Of a DNA stretch of 64,000 nt, positions 22,213-32,294 are shown piece after piece. A program made the position numbers and the translations under genes. Under the pieces are notes generated by a model. The model saw only the letters and a program-made list of their open reading frames with translations. It did not search any database and was not told where the DNA came from. How positions within the stretch are numbered: the stretch's first letter is position 1; each line of letters opens with the position of its first letter. The stretch comes from Lepidodermella squamata (lineage: Eukaryota; Gastrotricha): positions 2,666,001 to 2,730,000 of the forward strand of contig JBLDXI010000019.1 in assembly GCA_047495785.1 (NCBI GenBank). The letters run 5' to 3'.

Positions 22213-23546
22213 ATGAAACTAAAGCGTGAGTCGCTGCCGATTTTTCTCGCCGTATTTTTTTTCGCCTCGGTGTCACTTGCTCGTGGCCAGGACGCGAAGC
22301 AGGCTAAGCCGAACAGCAGTCTGAGCGCGGCAATCCGCAAGCACATTGTCCAGTATGTCGCTAACCAGGTCAAAGATTCGCAGATGATGAAAAACGGAGT
22401 GCTGTGCCCGGAAGGCTTCACGCAGCAGATGTGCAACCAACCGACAACGGTTTGCCTTTTTTTACTATAGGCTCTGAAAAATAGCTGGTGTAATAATCAA
22501 AAAAATTCAAATAAAATCAAGAAAATAACCGAGAAACAATCACGCTCTAAAAACGCATAAAAATAGAATTTCGGGAAATTGTTTCATCTAGGTAACGAAA
22601 ATGGCTGTTGAAATAGGTGTGAATGTAAGGAAACTGATTTTTATTCGGGCCAAAGACAACATAATTGAATTTTGTTTTTTGACGCCTACATTTTTCAATT
22701 TTTTCCGATTTTCAATTTTTCATCCCTGATTTTTGAGGATACACCCAGGGTTTTACCTGGTACCCCAATGTATAGAGAAAAATTTTCAGCTTCCAGGAAT
22801 GCTGATTTCGATCCCTGATTCGGATAACTTCGATAACGATAGCGCAGAACACGCGTTACCGAAAAATGGAAAAATGAAAAAATCAGGGTGAAATGAAACC
22901 GAAAAAAGCTATATATTGAGGAGCACCTGGGGCTTTGCCTGTTCAACAGCAATGCGGCAACTAAAAAATGAGAGAAACCCAAACCGCCGCGCAAAATATG
23001 TAATTTAAAGTTTCGCGCTTTCTTTAATGTGCGCGCACCTGTTTTGCGCGACGTTTTGATTTTATTTCCGCAACCCTGTCAAAGACCCAAAAAGAATGAA
23101 TGGATCGTTGACAATAAGCTTTGAAGCAGTTGAATAACAACCCGCCTGAATTTTCTGGATATTTTAATTTTCAAAATTTAAATTAAATTAAAATTTGCAC
23201 GTGTTTCTCGGTTTTTATGATTTTCAATTTTGAAATTCATTCATTTTTTCGAAAATTTTATATTTTTTCCAATCATTTTTTTATTATTATTTATTTTTTC
23301 CAGTTTTACCTTTGGCTGCGAGAGCTCCGAGAACAAATGCTTCAGAAAGAGCTCGAGAGAAGTAAGACGGACATATTTTACGAGTAATAATAACGGAATT
23401 TTTTCATTTATGAAACAGACACGAAAATCGCGTTGATGTCCCTAATTCAAAAGCTGGCGGCTACAAACCCGGCAATAATGAAACAAATGAGCAAATTACC
23501 GACCCCGCCCGCCAACGAGTCCCCGGCAGCAGCAATGAAAAAATAG
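22213..23546 (+). CDS. G1: small secreted protein, CNQP family
   Basis: Three exons, 22213-22449, 23304-23361 and 23419-23546 (phase 0, then phase 1), encode 140 residues. The signal peptide is MKLKRESLPIFLAVFFFASV and a few residues. After a helical stretch comes LCPEGFTQQMCNQP, then FYLWLRELREQMLQKELE from exon 2 and an Ala/Met/Lys-rich tail (LMSLIQKLAATNPAIMKQM). G2 and G3 have the same CPxxFTxEMCNQP-SFYxWLRELR core, but in one exon. The 854-bp first intron breaks exactly between CNQPTT and FYLW, at the position also split in G4. The Cys pair and amphipathic helix suggest a secreted, partner-binding protein. Function unknown. Confidence 0.75.
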
Positions 23547-24380
23547 CCGACATCAGATGCAACATACACATATAAGAAATTGATTTATATATTTTTTTAG
23601 TTCATTCAAAAAAAGGCGCCACACCTTTTGGTTGCCCTATTCAATTTTTCTCGTTACTTTTTGTTATCGTAACAAAAAATTTGATCTCATCTCATGTTAT
23701 TATCGGTCATTCGGGTCGTCGCAGTTGAACTTGTTTTGACGAGTTAAGTTCTCTCATCTTCAGGGAAAATTACAAAAATAAAGGTGTGAAATTACGTGAG
23801 AAAAAAAAAACAAACAGCTTTTTTGTCTAGTCCAAATATTTCAGGCGAGAGGCCAAAATTCGATTTCTGAATCGACGTAAAAAAGATTCCTGACTGGCGA
23901 ATGACGCGTGTGATTATCTTAATTTTGGCATCGATCATATGAATCACTGACGCACGACTGATTTTTCACATCAACTCAATCACACGTCAAGTGGGCTAAA
24001 ATTAGCTGAAAGAAGCAAAAAAAATCGAGTAGGCGCTCGCTGTAAGCCTCCGACTGCGGTTTACGCCCTTATTCTGAGGCGACGCCAATGAGTATTATTG
24101 GTCTCGTATTACATTCATTAATCATCTTTCAGCCCACGAAAGGAAAGCCACATTACTGCGAAAACTTCCGGCGTATTTCGACAGGCGCTTTATTCGAGAG
24201 GGCGGATAAATAAAGCACACAATCGCGATTTCTAAAATATATAAAACAGGTCTTGACTTTTTATTATGTGATTTGTGGACAATTACCGTTAATTGCATTG
24301 ACATGCTATTTTTGATCGACTAATTAAATATTGCGTCTATCAATCGTGTTTTCACTTGAAGTTTGATCATTTTAGGTAAA
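23547..24380. other. Intergenic G1-G2
   Basis: AT-rich, no gene seen. TTTTAG five nt before the G2 start codon could be a cis 5'UTR or trans-splice acceptor. Confidence 0.5.
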
Positions 24381-25697
24381 ATGTATTTGATTAAAATCTT
24401 ACTTTTGGCATCAGCTTCGTTGAGTGTCACGTCAGCTGCCGATCAGCGGCCTGTAGCAGCAGCTCCGGATACGATCAGCCAAAATTTACTCGGCGCCATC
24501 GGCCAGCACCTGCAAATGGGATCTGGCGGCATGCAGTTGGCACTAAGCAACCCGGCTATGATGCGGCGGGTTGTCGAGAATGTCGTTAAGAAAGTTCTGG
24601 CCAAGGGCGGTTGTCCGAAGGGCTTCACCAAGGAAATGTGCAACCAACCATCGTCGTTTTACATGTGGCTTCGAGAACTCCGCGACCAGGCTCTGCTTAA
24701 GGAGATACAAGAAAGTGAGTATACGAACTTTTTGGCGCAATGACCCATTTTCATTTGATTGTAGCATTATTATACTGTGTTGTGTCAAGAAAAAATGGGG
24801 TTTTAACATTTCAACAGTTTTCAAGCTCTGCTGTGGGAGTTTTTAGGTTTCCGCACGTTTTTAGGATTCACGTTTACCATCCGCAGCCCCCTTTCCAATT
24901 GTAGGACTCCGTTGTCGAAGGCCGGCCCTTCGGCTATGTCGTCTTTTTCCGCGTCTTATACTGGCACTTTTCCGTCCTATTTTTCCCTTTACTCAAACTT
25001 TTCTTGATAATACCCCAAATTTCTTGACAATGTACTCATTGTAATGGGAAATCAACTAATTTTGGGTGTTCAGCATTATTTCAGTTTTTCGAGCTACGTT
25101 GTGGAAGAGCGGGTATTTTCAACTTTTCTGGGATTCACGTTCACCATCCTTAGCCCCCTTTCCAGTTTTTTGCCAGTCCTACAGCACGGCTTTTTTTCTA
25201 CCGCGTCTCAATCTCTTTTCCGTCCTTTTTTGTTTCGCTCAAAATTTTCAGGAATTTGACTCATAATACCCCTAATTTCTTGACAACTCATTCATTTTAA
25301 TGGGCAATCAACAAAATGTGGGTGTTTAACATTTTCGCTCACATTTTCACCAATTTGTATCTTTTTTGATCTAATAGATACGAGACTGGAACTAGCAAGA
25401 GCTTTGGGCAACATCTATACCTTGCAAAAACTGCAGCAGAACCAGCAACAGGCTCGAGCATTGCGAATGAAGCAGCAGCAGCAATTGAATTCTTCAACGG
25501 TTCCAACGCCCGAACAACCGCAAGAGACTACAACAGCCGTACCATCGGAAAGCGATTCCAAAAACAAAGCTGCCCGTATGAGGAAAGCGGTCACTAGAAA
25601 GTCTCCGATCATCACCTATCCTCACACTGCTGAGCTGAAGCTTGCGAACCAAAAAGCAAGCAAACTGACACCGGCGAAGAAGGTCGAAGGCGCTTGA
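24381..25697 (+). CDS. G2: small secreted protein, CNQP family
   Basis: Two exons, 24381-24714 and 25378-25697 (phase 1), encode 217 residues. Signal peptide MYLIKILLLASASLSVTSA. Next is a helix-rich region (TISQNLLGAIGQHLQ, MMRRVVENVVKKVLA), then GGCPKGFTKEMCNQPSSFYM and WLRELRDQALLKEIQE. Exon 2 adds a Gln-rich tail (QQNQQQARALRMKQQQQ) and a Thr/Pro/Lys-rich end (TPEQPQETTTAV, KLTPAKKVEGA). The intron present in G1 and G4 between CNQP and FYxW is absent. The remaining phase-1 intron is conserved across G1-G5 and carries an internal tandem duplication. Confidence 0.78.
24800..25345 (+). repeat. Two-copy tandem duplication in the G2 intron
   Basis: Two units of about 250-270 bp, starting near 24800 and 25075, share landmarks in the same order: TTTCGAGCT(AC/CT), GGATTCACGTT(T/C)ACCATCC, AGCCCCCTTTCCA, CCGCGTCT, TTTTCCGTCCT, ATTTCTTGACAA, and AATGGG(A/C)AATCAAC followed by TGGGTGTT. 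Divergence is modest. Confidence 0.8.
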
Positions 25698-26069
25698 GGC
25701 ACCTTCCGTTGTATCAATACCTTGCCCTGAACTTTCCCTCTTTCGTTTTGATTCCTTTTACCTAACCATGGTTGAACCGTTGTGAGTTGTGATTATTGCT
25801 TTCGTTCGAGTTTTTTTTTACGCGAAATAAAGATTTTCTTCAACATGTCCCTCGCACCATGTTCTAATAAAGCACAGCTATTAAAATGCCGCATGTCGGC
25901 ATGTCAAGTTGTTGAATCGCCGGAAACAACCACTTTGTACGCCACCCACATATCCCCTAGCGTAAAAGGTGACAACTGGCATTTTTCTCCGGAATAGAAA
26001 AGCGAGTTCTCTGGCCACGCAGTGCCAAAAAGAAAAAAGTCTAGCTATCAATTTTAGTCATCTTAAAAA
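25698..26069. other. Intergenic G2-G3
   Basis: 372 bp including the G2 3' end. TTTTAG at 26052-26057 lies 12 nt before the G3 start and may be a 5' acceptor, as in G2. No separate gene is seen. Confidence 0.5.
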
Positions 26070-26638
26070 ATGCGGAAAGTCTTATTTTGTCTCTTCCTCC
26101 TTTCATCATTATTCACCCTAATCTTAAGTGACAAGGCAACGCGATTGATTGGCGCAGTTAATCATAATCTTCGAGCTAAGGGCCTGCCAGCTTTCAAGAA
26201 CAAGCCAGCTCTGATGCGCTTCATCGTGCAGAATGTCGTGTCGAAGGCTGTCGCGAACGGGGGATGTCCAAAAAGCTTCACGCCTGAAATGTGCAACCAG
26301 CCGAATTCTTTTTACATCTGGCTGCGAGAGCTGCGCGAACAGGAGCTTAAAAAAGAAATACAAAACGGTAAGCTTTATCTGAAACGCATGAGATTGTTCA
26401 TAAGTCTTTATAAGCAGAGATTCTCAACGACATGGTAAAATATCAGAGGAATTACGATCAAATAATGGCGGCACAAAACAGTCGAATAACTAAAGGGCAG
26501 CAGAATTTACTAATAACAACGGCCACGGAGACACTGTCTGATGCGTCAACACCTAGCCTGACTACGACAACAGCACGACCTATCGACCTGGATGGAAAAT
26601 TCAACAGCTATCAGAAAGGATTCTTTAAGAGCGGCTAA
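26070..26638 (+). CDS. G3: small secreted protein, CNQP family
   Basis: Two exons, 26070-26367 and 26418-26638, with a 50-bp intron in phase 1, encode 172 residues. Signal peptide MRKVLFCLFLLSSLFTLILS. Helix (MRFIVQNVVSKAVANGG), core CPKSFTPEMCNQPNSFYIW, LRELREQELKKEIQN, then a Gln/Thr-rich tail (TTATETLSDASTPSLTTTTA). The closest relative is G2, with the same single-exon core and the same phase-1 junction. Asn/Gln stretches and the lack of any further Cys leave only the two core Cys to pair. Function unknown. Confidence 0.78.
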
Positions 26639-26811
26639 ATTAAGCCTTGGACTGGGCGGAAATTATTAAGATTTTTATGTCAATTGAAAAATAAAGCTTG
26701 AGATAATTGAGGAAGCGATGATACGACAAAATTTCCTGATTTCGGACGTAGGTGCACCCTCTTCTTGACTTTGAACGTCTCATCATTTTTTGTTATTTTT
26801 ACGTGTTGAAA

Positions 26812-27336
26812 ATGTTATTTACAGGTTACGTGGGTGTTTTGCTGGCTATTTTTGCCCCGATCTTGTTGCAAGCTAAAAATTTGCCCCTTCTTGTCGACCA
26901 GAATCACAAAGTTCTGCTGCGCGGAGCTGATGGGCAGTTGTTTTTAGGTGAGCCTGTTATGGCCCCGATTGAAAGGGTGAAAGCTCCTCGTACGAAACCC
27001 ATCGCCGCCCCACCAACCAGGGGCTCAATCATAGAGGAGAACTGCGAGAAATACTTTCCGGCTGAAATGTGCGGAAAACCCAAAGATGTAGGCTCATTCG
27101 CATATTCTGACTTAATTTTTTTTAAATATTTTGCCATACAGTTTATTCAATGGCTGGAGCAGCAAAGCGAGAGGAAATTGGAGAGCAAACTCAAAGGTAT
27201 GCTCAATTTGAATTGAACCTCTGAAACTCATATTTTTTATTGGATTTCAGATGCGAGGGCCGACCTGGATAAAGCTGTGTTTAACTTTGTCGATCTCGCC
27301 ACTGAATACCAAAGCAAAAAGCCAGGAAGTGGTTGA
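26812..27336 (+). CDS. G4: divergent member of the CNQP family
   Basis: Three exons, 26812-27087, 27142-27196 and 27251-27336, with phases 0 and 1 as in G1, encode 138 residues. Signal peptide MLFTGYVGVLLAIFAPILLQ. A Pro/Lys-rich linker (PIERVKAPRTKPIAAPPT) precedes NCEKYFPAEMCGKP, equivalent to CPxxFTxEMCNQP. Exon 2 gives FIQWLEQQSERKLESKLK, matching FYxWLREL of its relatives. Family membership rests on intron positions and this spaced motif. AATAAA (27408-27413) lies 72 nt past the stop and only 6 nt before the L1 start codon. Confidence 0.7.
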
Positions 27337-27418
27337 TGGTACTGCAAACGAAGTTCCTATCAGTGACGCAGTTCGATTGATGTCTCTGTGCAAATTAGAA
27401 CACATTGAATAAAAAATT

Positions 27419-28656
27419 ATGTTCCGATTAATAATTTTGTTGCCTGTTGTGAGTTTATCGAACGGTAGGCTACTTAAGCCGTTCGAGGTTGAATCTGCGT
27501 TCTACGCCACATGCCCTGAGGCTAATTCGAAGAACCTAGCTGTTCAAGCAGCTTATCTCGACTCTAAGATCAACGTGTCGGCTAATATGTATTTATTTCG
27601 ATTTATTGAAATCAATGATTTGGAGCAACGGCTGTCGATCTACGTTGAATTCGATGTTTCATGGACCTTTCCGTGCAATATAACTGCGTTTAAGGATCAC
27701 CTCCACAATAAAAAAATAATCGACAAGGAGATATCGCCTATTGAACCTGACGAGTTCCTCTTCAAAAGACCGAACAAAGAAGTTTGGTACCCAAAGCTGA
27801 CCCATTCGAATGCGTTCGAGGACTCGTACGGATTGATCAAGTAGGAAGTTCAATTTAAGTTTAATTCCACCTAAAATTTACCAACAGGCTAGCAAGTGAT
27901 ATTGGCATTTCCCCATTTTACGGCACTGCCTACTGGAGCGCATCAGGCCGCATAGATTCCGCTTGTTCGGAAATATCCTTCTCCAAGTTCCCATTAGACA
28001 CCCTGGAATGCTCTATTAAACTCATACCAGAGGAGCGTGATATCTTCATTAACTACACTATCGGCGACTACAGCATATATTGGGACACCATGACCGAAAA
28101 AGCAGGGCGCTTCATCGCAGATAATGAGATATGGAAACTGGTCAAACCATTGAAAAGCCCATTTATCAGGAAATACGAATTCAAGGGGGACAGTGTGGGT
28201 GCATTGCTAGAGCTCGATTTCCCCATCAAATTACAGCGGAAATACCATTACTTCGTCTTCAACATCTTCATTCCAACTTATTCGCTTTTCGTTCTCCAAT
28301 TATCAGCATTGATCTTACCACCGAGAATGCCGGATCGGCCTTCGTTCAGCATGACAGTCGTCCTAGCGTCGAGTGTGATTCTATCAATGGTTTTCGATAG
28401 CATACCAAAAACATCAGAGCCAATCTACCTCGTTTACCTCGTCGTAGCTAAAATGCTACTCGGCATTGCAGTGACGATATACACACTGATAACATGTGCC
28501 ATCGCTAAGCAGCCGGCGTGTCAAAACGTCATCCGACTATGGCCGAGCCATGTGAGACTGAGTGCGATCAGATACGCCGACGTGGTCATGGCTGGTGCGC
28601 TCATCTCCGCCTCGCTGGTCTCCGATGGGACTTTTGTGGCTGTCATGGCAGCCTAG
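27419..28656 (+). CDS. L1: nicotinic-like Cys-loop channel subunit
   Basis: Two exons, 27419-27840 and 27888-28656 (47-bp intron, phase 2), encode 396 residues. Signal peptide MFRLIILLPVVSLSNG. The extracellular domain has loop A VWYPKLTHSNAF, a Cys-loop CSEISFSKFPLDTLEC (14 residues between Cys, Leu replacing the usual second Phe of FPFD) and EIWKL. M1 is FNIFIPTYSLFVLQL. M2 follows PPRMPDR (PSFSMTVVLASSVILSM), then M3 and a short loop to M4. Asp-Arg before M2 and the 9' Leu fit a cation channel of the acetylcholine-receptor branch. There is no vicinal Cys pair in loop C. It is the only channel gene here on the plus strand. Confidence 0.88.
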
Positions 28657-29059
28657 ATTTTTTGCGGGCTACGCATTTAATAAATAAAATAAGCCTTGAC
28701 AACTAAAAATGGGGATTTAACTCTGGGGTACTCAATTTTCAATCTATATATCATTCAAATCAGAAACGTTTCAGCTTTCGATCCGTACCAGGCTCTAGAA
28801 AAGTCAAGAATTCTTCGAAACCACCCCTTTCTCCTTGTCACGTGGAAAATCAATTAATGCCGTGGTCAGCGTGCACGCGTTTTATCAGACTGAGATTGAT
28901 TTTTTGTGTGCCATAATGCTAGTGCTTTATGATTGACTTGAAAACAATGCCGTAAACATGCTCCCCAACATCCGGCGCATTTCACCGCCCACATCCCGCG
29001 TTTCGACTGTTCTTTCATCCTATCCGTTCATTCGGCTAGTTTCTCATAGGAATTTAGCA
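28657..29059. other. Intergenic L1-G5
   Basis: Contains AATAAA-like signals just after the L1 stop (about 28678-28690). No other gene is seen. Confidence 0.5.
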
Positions 29060-29490
29060 ATGTTACTCAACTTTATCGCATGTTTGAGTTTGCTCATCGT
29101 TTCTATCGAAGCTCAAGATGCTGGCACGAAACTGCAACAGGCTGCTAAGGATTTAGATAAAGCAGCTATCCAGAACGTTTTGCGGCGGCTGATGGATCAG
29201 AAGGATTGTCCAGATGGCATTTCATGTGATCTGAAGACACTAAACTCGGCAGACATGCTTAAGACAAGCGGTAAACCACGTGAGTCCATTTTCCTCAGAA
29301 TTTGATTATGATGTTTGAACATCGAATTATAGGATCCAAGGTGGAATTAGCACATGCGATGAATCGCTACAAAACCTTGAAATCTCGACAGAGACCGTCA
29401 GATTTCGCCGAGCTGGGAACTCATTCTGTTGACAGCGAAGATTTGATGTCACCCTATCAAAGGAATAGAGCAAACGGGTCTCGAGGTTGA
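29060..29490 (+). CDS. G5: small secreted protein, distant CNQP-family relative
   Basis: Two exons, 29060-29279 and 29333-29490 (53-bp intron, phase 1), encode 125 residues. Signal peptide MLLNFIACLSLLIVSIEAQ. Helical segment (LQQAAKDLDKAAIQNVLRR), then DCPDGISCDLKTLNS with the two Cys, and a basic tail (YKTLKSRQRPSDF). The CP..x..C pair and the phase-1 intron recall G1-G4, but MCNQP and WLREL are missing. Placement in the family is inference. Met 29060 is preferred to an upstream in-frame Met because it directly begins the signal peptide. Confidence 0.62.
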
Positions 29491-29540
29491 TGGCTCACAA
29501 CGATAATTATCCGACACAGTTACTCATGATTTTAGTTTTA

Positions 29541-30870
29541 TTACAATTCATACTTCATGAACTTTTCACCGCTGTAAATTTTTTGTTTCTTTGTACTATC
29601 TTGCTCTACTGGCTGTTGAGTTGGCGTTTCGCTGTCGTCGCTAGTGATTTCAAATCTCTTCATCAAGCTGTGGGTAAAAATTGATGACTGATTAAAATGA
29701 AAGATGAACGCTGATTTCTCACCTCTCACACGCTGTAATCATTTTAGCGAAGCGTTCTTCCACCTTAAGGTTAGCTAATTGATCAGGATTTTTGTTAAGC
29801 AGTTGATCACAGACTTGATAGACCTGCCCCATTGAGGTATGCGATATGTCTAAGCCTAGAATGCTACTGAAAATGACCGCATCAGAAATTGTGTTCCCGG
29901 CATTGAAAGCCATTCCAAAGGCTTTTGTGAATTCGCCCTCAGCAAGGGCCAGACCCAACTCCTCACGCAATAGCATAAAGTCAGGAGCTCTAAATCAGGA
30001 AGATGTTACATACGAGACTTTCAAACGAATTACTCACGAAAAAGCGTTCCAAATGAAGTCTCTGAATGGCAGTTCTCCGATTTCATTGCGAACAGACGCA
30101 TTATTTACGGCAGCAGTGAGGCAGATCACATAGAAAGCAGTTACGAACAACATGTAACGAGCGGCATGTGTGCGGTAAGGAATTTGCTGTTCATCCAACA
30201 GTCTGGAAAGATTCTTCACTTGACGGCCTTTGTAATTAGCCCAAGATGCTGAAAAAATCGCAGTGTAAAATAGGCCATTCACGTTTCCGGAGTAGATCAA
30301 GATTGGAATCGTGAAAAGAGCTCCGGCTAAGGATGAGGCTAAGCTCAAGCGTTGATGCCCAATGCCACCGACGAACCAAACTCCAAAACCAGTCGCTAAC
30401 GGACTCAAGACTAAAGAATTCAGTCTAATCAGAAAATATTCGGAGAAACTCGTTTTCGAAGCATTCTGCCAGTCATTTGGTAGGGCGAAGAAGGCAGCGC
30501 ATCCTAGGATGAAACCGAAGATCAATTCGACTGTGCATTGCCCTAAGCTGACACTATTCTTCTTCCCCTTTTTCTGCCTCTCTTCGTATCGATCCGCGAA
30601 AGCTTCGTCGAAATTTGACTCGCTGACGTAAGTTTCCATTTGAAACAAGTCATAAATCAGTCCTATGATGAATAACCCGCCGGTACATGCGTAGAGAATT
30701 GCCTGGCTTGTTCGTTTGAGGTAGAGATGGTGCAGGCCGAGGAAACCGCCAACAATGAAAAACATCATAGCTGTATCGTACTTTTTCTCGCCGGGATGTG
30801 CAACATGCTTGCCCTTGACCTCTTCGCCGTTGGCATCGCTCCGCTCCTCCTCAACAGGATTCGGCGCCAT
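29541..30870 (-). CDS. Dnajc22: DNAJC22/wurst-like multipass co-chaperone with degenerate J-domain
   Basis: Three exons, 30038-30870, 29723-29989 and 29541-29667, encode 408 residues. The N-terminus has a TM2 domain (residues about 28-80: VGGFLGLHHLYLKR, GLIYDLFQM). Several further membrane spans follow (VELIFGFILGCAAFFALP, FGVWFVGG, YMLFVTAFYVICLTAAV). The C-terminal J-domain-like part reads SILGLDISHTSMGQVYQVC, DQLLNKNPDQ, EERFAKMITACES. The usual HPD is NPD (residues 345-347). Drosophila wurst recruits Hsc70 and clathrin to membranes in endocytosis; losing the His should weaken Hsp70 stimulation. AATAAA overlaps the TAA stop. A shorter reading ending CER* at 29719 is less likely because AG|GTGAGA there is a good donor and exon 3 completes the J-domain helix. 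Confidence 0.85.
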
Positions 30871-31005
30871 GAGTAAGAAATATCCGCCTTAAAATAATAC
30901 TCACATTTTCGCATGTGACTGCAACCATTTCTACAAAGCGTTATTGATTAAAGCCGCCTTTAAACGAATGATTTATTTATAAATACCACAAGAATCGACC
31001 ATACA

Positions 31006-32291
31006 TCATCGATTTTCATCGCGCATAAGAGTGAATAAAGTAACATCTGAAATAAAGACGAAAAGAGTGCAAAATACGGCTATGAAGAGATCGGCTATTC
31101 TTGACGGAGATAATTCCACGGCGGCGCATCCTATATTGAAACAAATCTTTCTTCCACCATTTCGCCTGGCTAAAGCAGCAGCGACCGTGTTATATATTGC
31201 TATGAAGACTTCTAATACGAATTTTATCAATAAAATCACGAGAAAATTTGTTGCTCCTGAGAGTTGCGGAATTTCATTGGTGGCGAGACATAGCAGCAAA
31301 AGGCTCATAAATACAGTTGTAGAGCTGAATGTTACCCTGAAATGGATTAAATCGTAATTATCATCGTTTGTACGTCGATTTCATACCGTTCATAATGCTT
31401 TGGAGGCGTGAGCATGGAGCATAGTTGGAGTAGGAAGATGAGGTAGCTCGGCAAAATCAAGGTTAGGACGAAGTAAGTTGCCTTTCGCCTGTACCTCATT
31501 GTCAGCTTCAAATTGGCGTAAGTGCTCATCGGCTCTACTAAGTAATAGACATCGGCTTCAAAGGCCTTCGATCCTTTGGTTTGATTCGTATTGGCATCGG
31601 TATGATCTTCAATAGAGCCATCCAACTCCCAAACGTCTGATTTTTGGATGAAGGTAGCCTTAGCAGATGGATCAATGCCGAAATAGTCGATATTGAAGTC
31701 TAAATGGATTGTATCTTCTTCCGGAGTTAATTCGATCGAGCAAACTAAGCTATCGAACGGAAATCGGTGTAGGGAAGAGGTGTCGCAAATTGTGTCAATT
31801 CGTCTGAAGACTCCGTAGAAAGCAGTTGGAGCTTGGCTTCTTCCATTGAATGGGAAAACTAAAATACGATCATTCAGCCCCGCCGTGATAGGCATAGGAT
31901 CTCGGTAAGCATTTGAATGGACGAGGTAAGGCTGCCAAAGTTGATTTGCTTGGAATTGGAAATGCAAATCCTCCCTCGCCGAACCGTCAAGATTCTCGCA
32001 GATGCTGCTATCAAGAATTTCAGAGTTATTGCCAGCAAAATTTTTACAACTCATCATCTCTGAACAAGGAAACGCCCAGAGGAACGTGAAAAATATCAGA
32101 GTTGATAGGCGATTTTCGATCTCGTTAATTCCCAGAAATCGAAACGCTAGAATTGACGTGTTAACCAGCATTGGCTGCATCTCCTTCAGGAACAAATTTT
32201 CCGTCGGGAGGACAGGTGATAAAACTGATGGGCATGTTTTCAAAAACGTATCCTGAAGCTCCCAAACTGGAGCTCCAATCGATTTATTCAT
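31006..32291 (-). CDS. L2: Cys-loop channel subunit lacking its own signal peptide
   Basis: Two exons, 31387-32291 and 31006-31336 (50-bp intron, phase 2, splitting the Arg before M2), encode 411 residues. It starts MNKSIGAPVWELQDTFLKTC with no hydrophobic leader. The extracellular domain has LWQPYLVHSNAYRDP, Cys-loop CDTSSLHRFPFDSLVC (14 spacing) and DVWELDG. M1 is LTLILPSYLIFLLQL. M2 region PPKHYERVTFSSTTVFMSLL has Glu-Arg instead of Asp-Arg and Phe at 9' instead of Leu. M4 and a short tail LMRDENR follow. The ATG lies 3 nt after the L3 stop, in the same frame. It is either a downstream cistron, an extension of L3 by read-through, or a degenerating copy. Confidence 0.8.
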
Positions 32292-32294
32292 TTC

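Noticed and set aside
29719-29976. DNAJC22-like gene ending CER* in exon 2
   Set aside because: The TGA lies inside a consensus donor (AG|GTGAGA), and splicing to 29667 extends the J-domain-like helix and keeps the frame.
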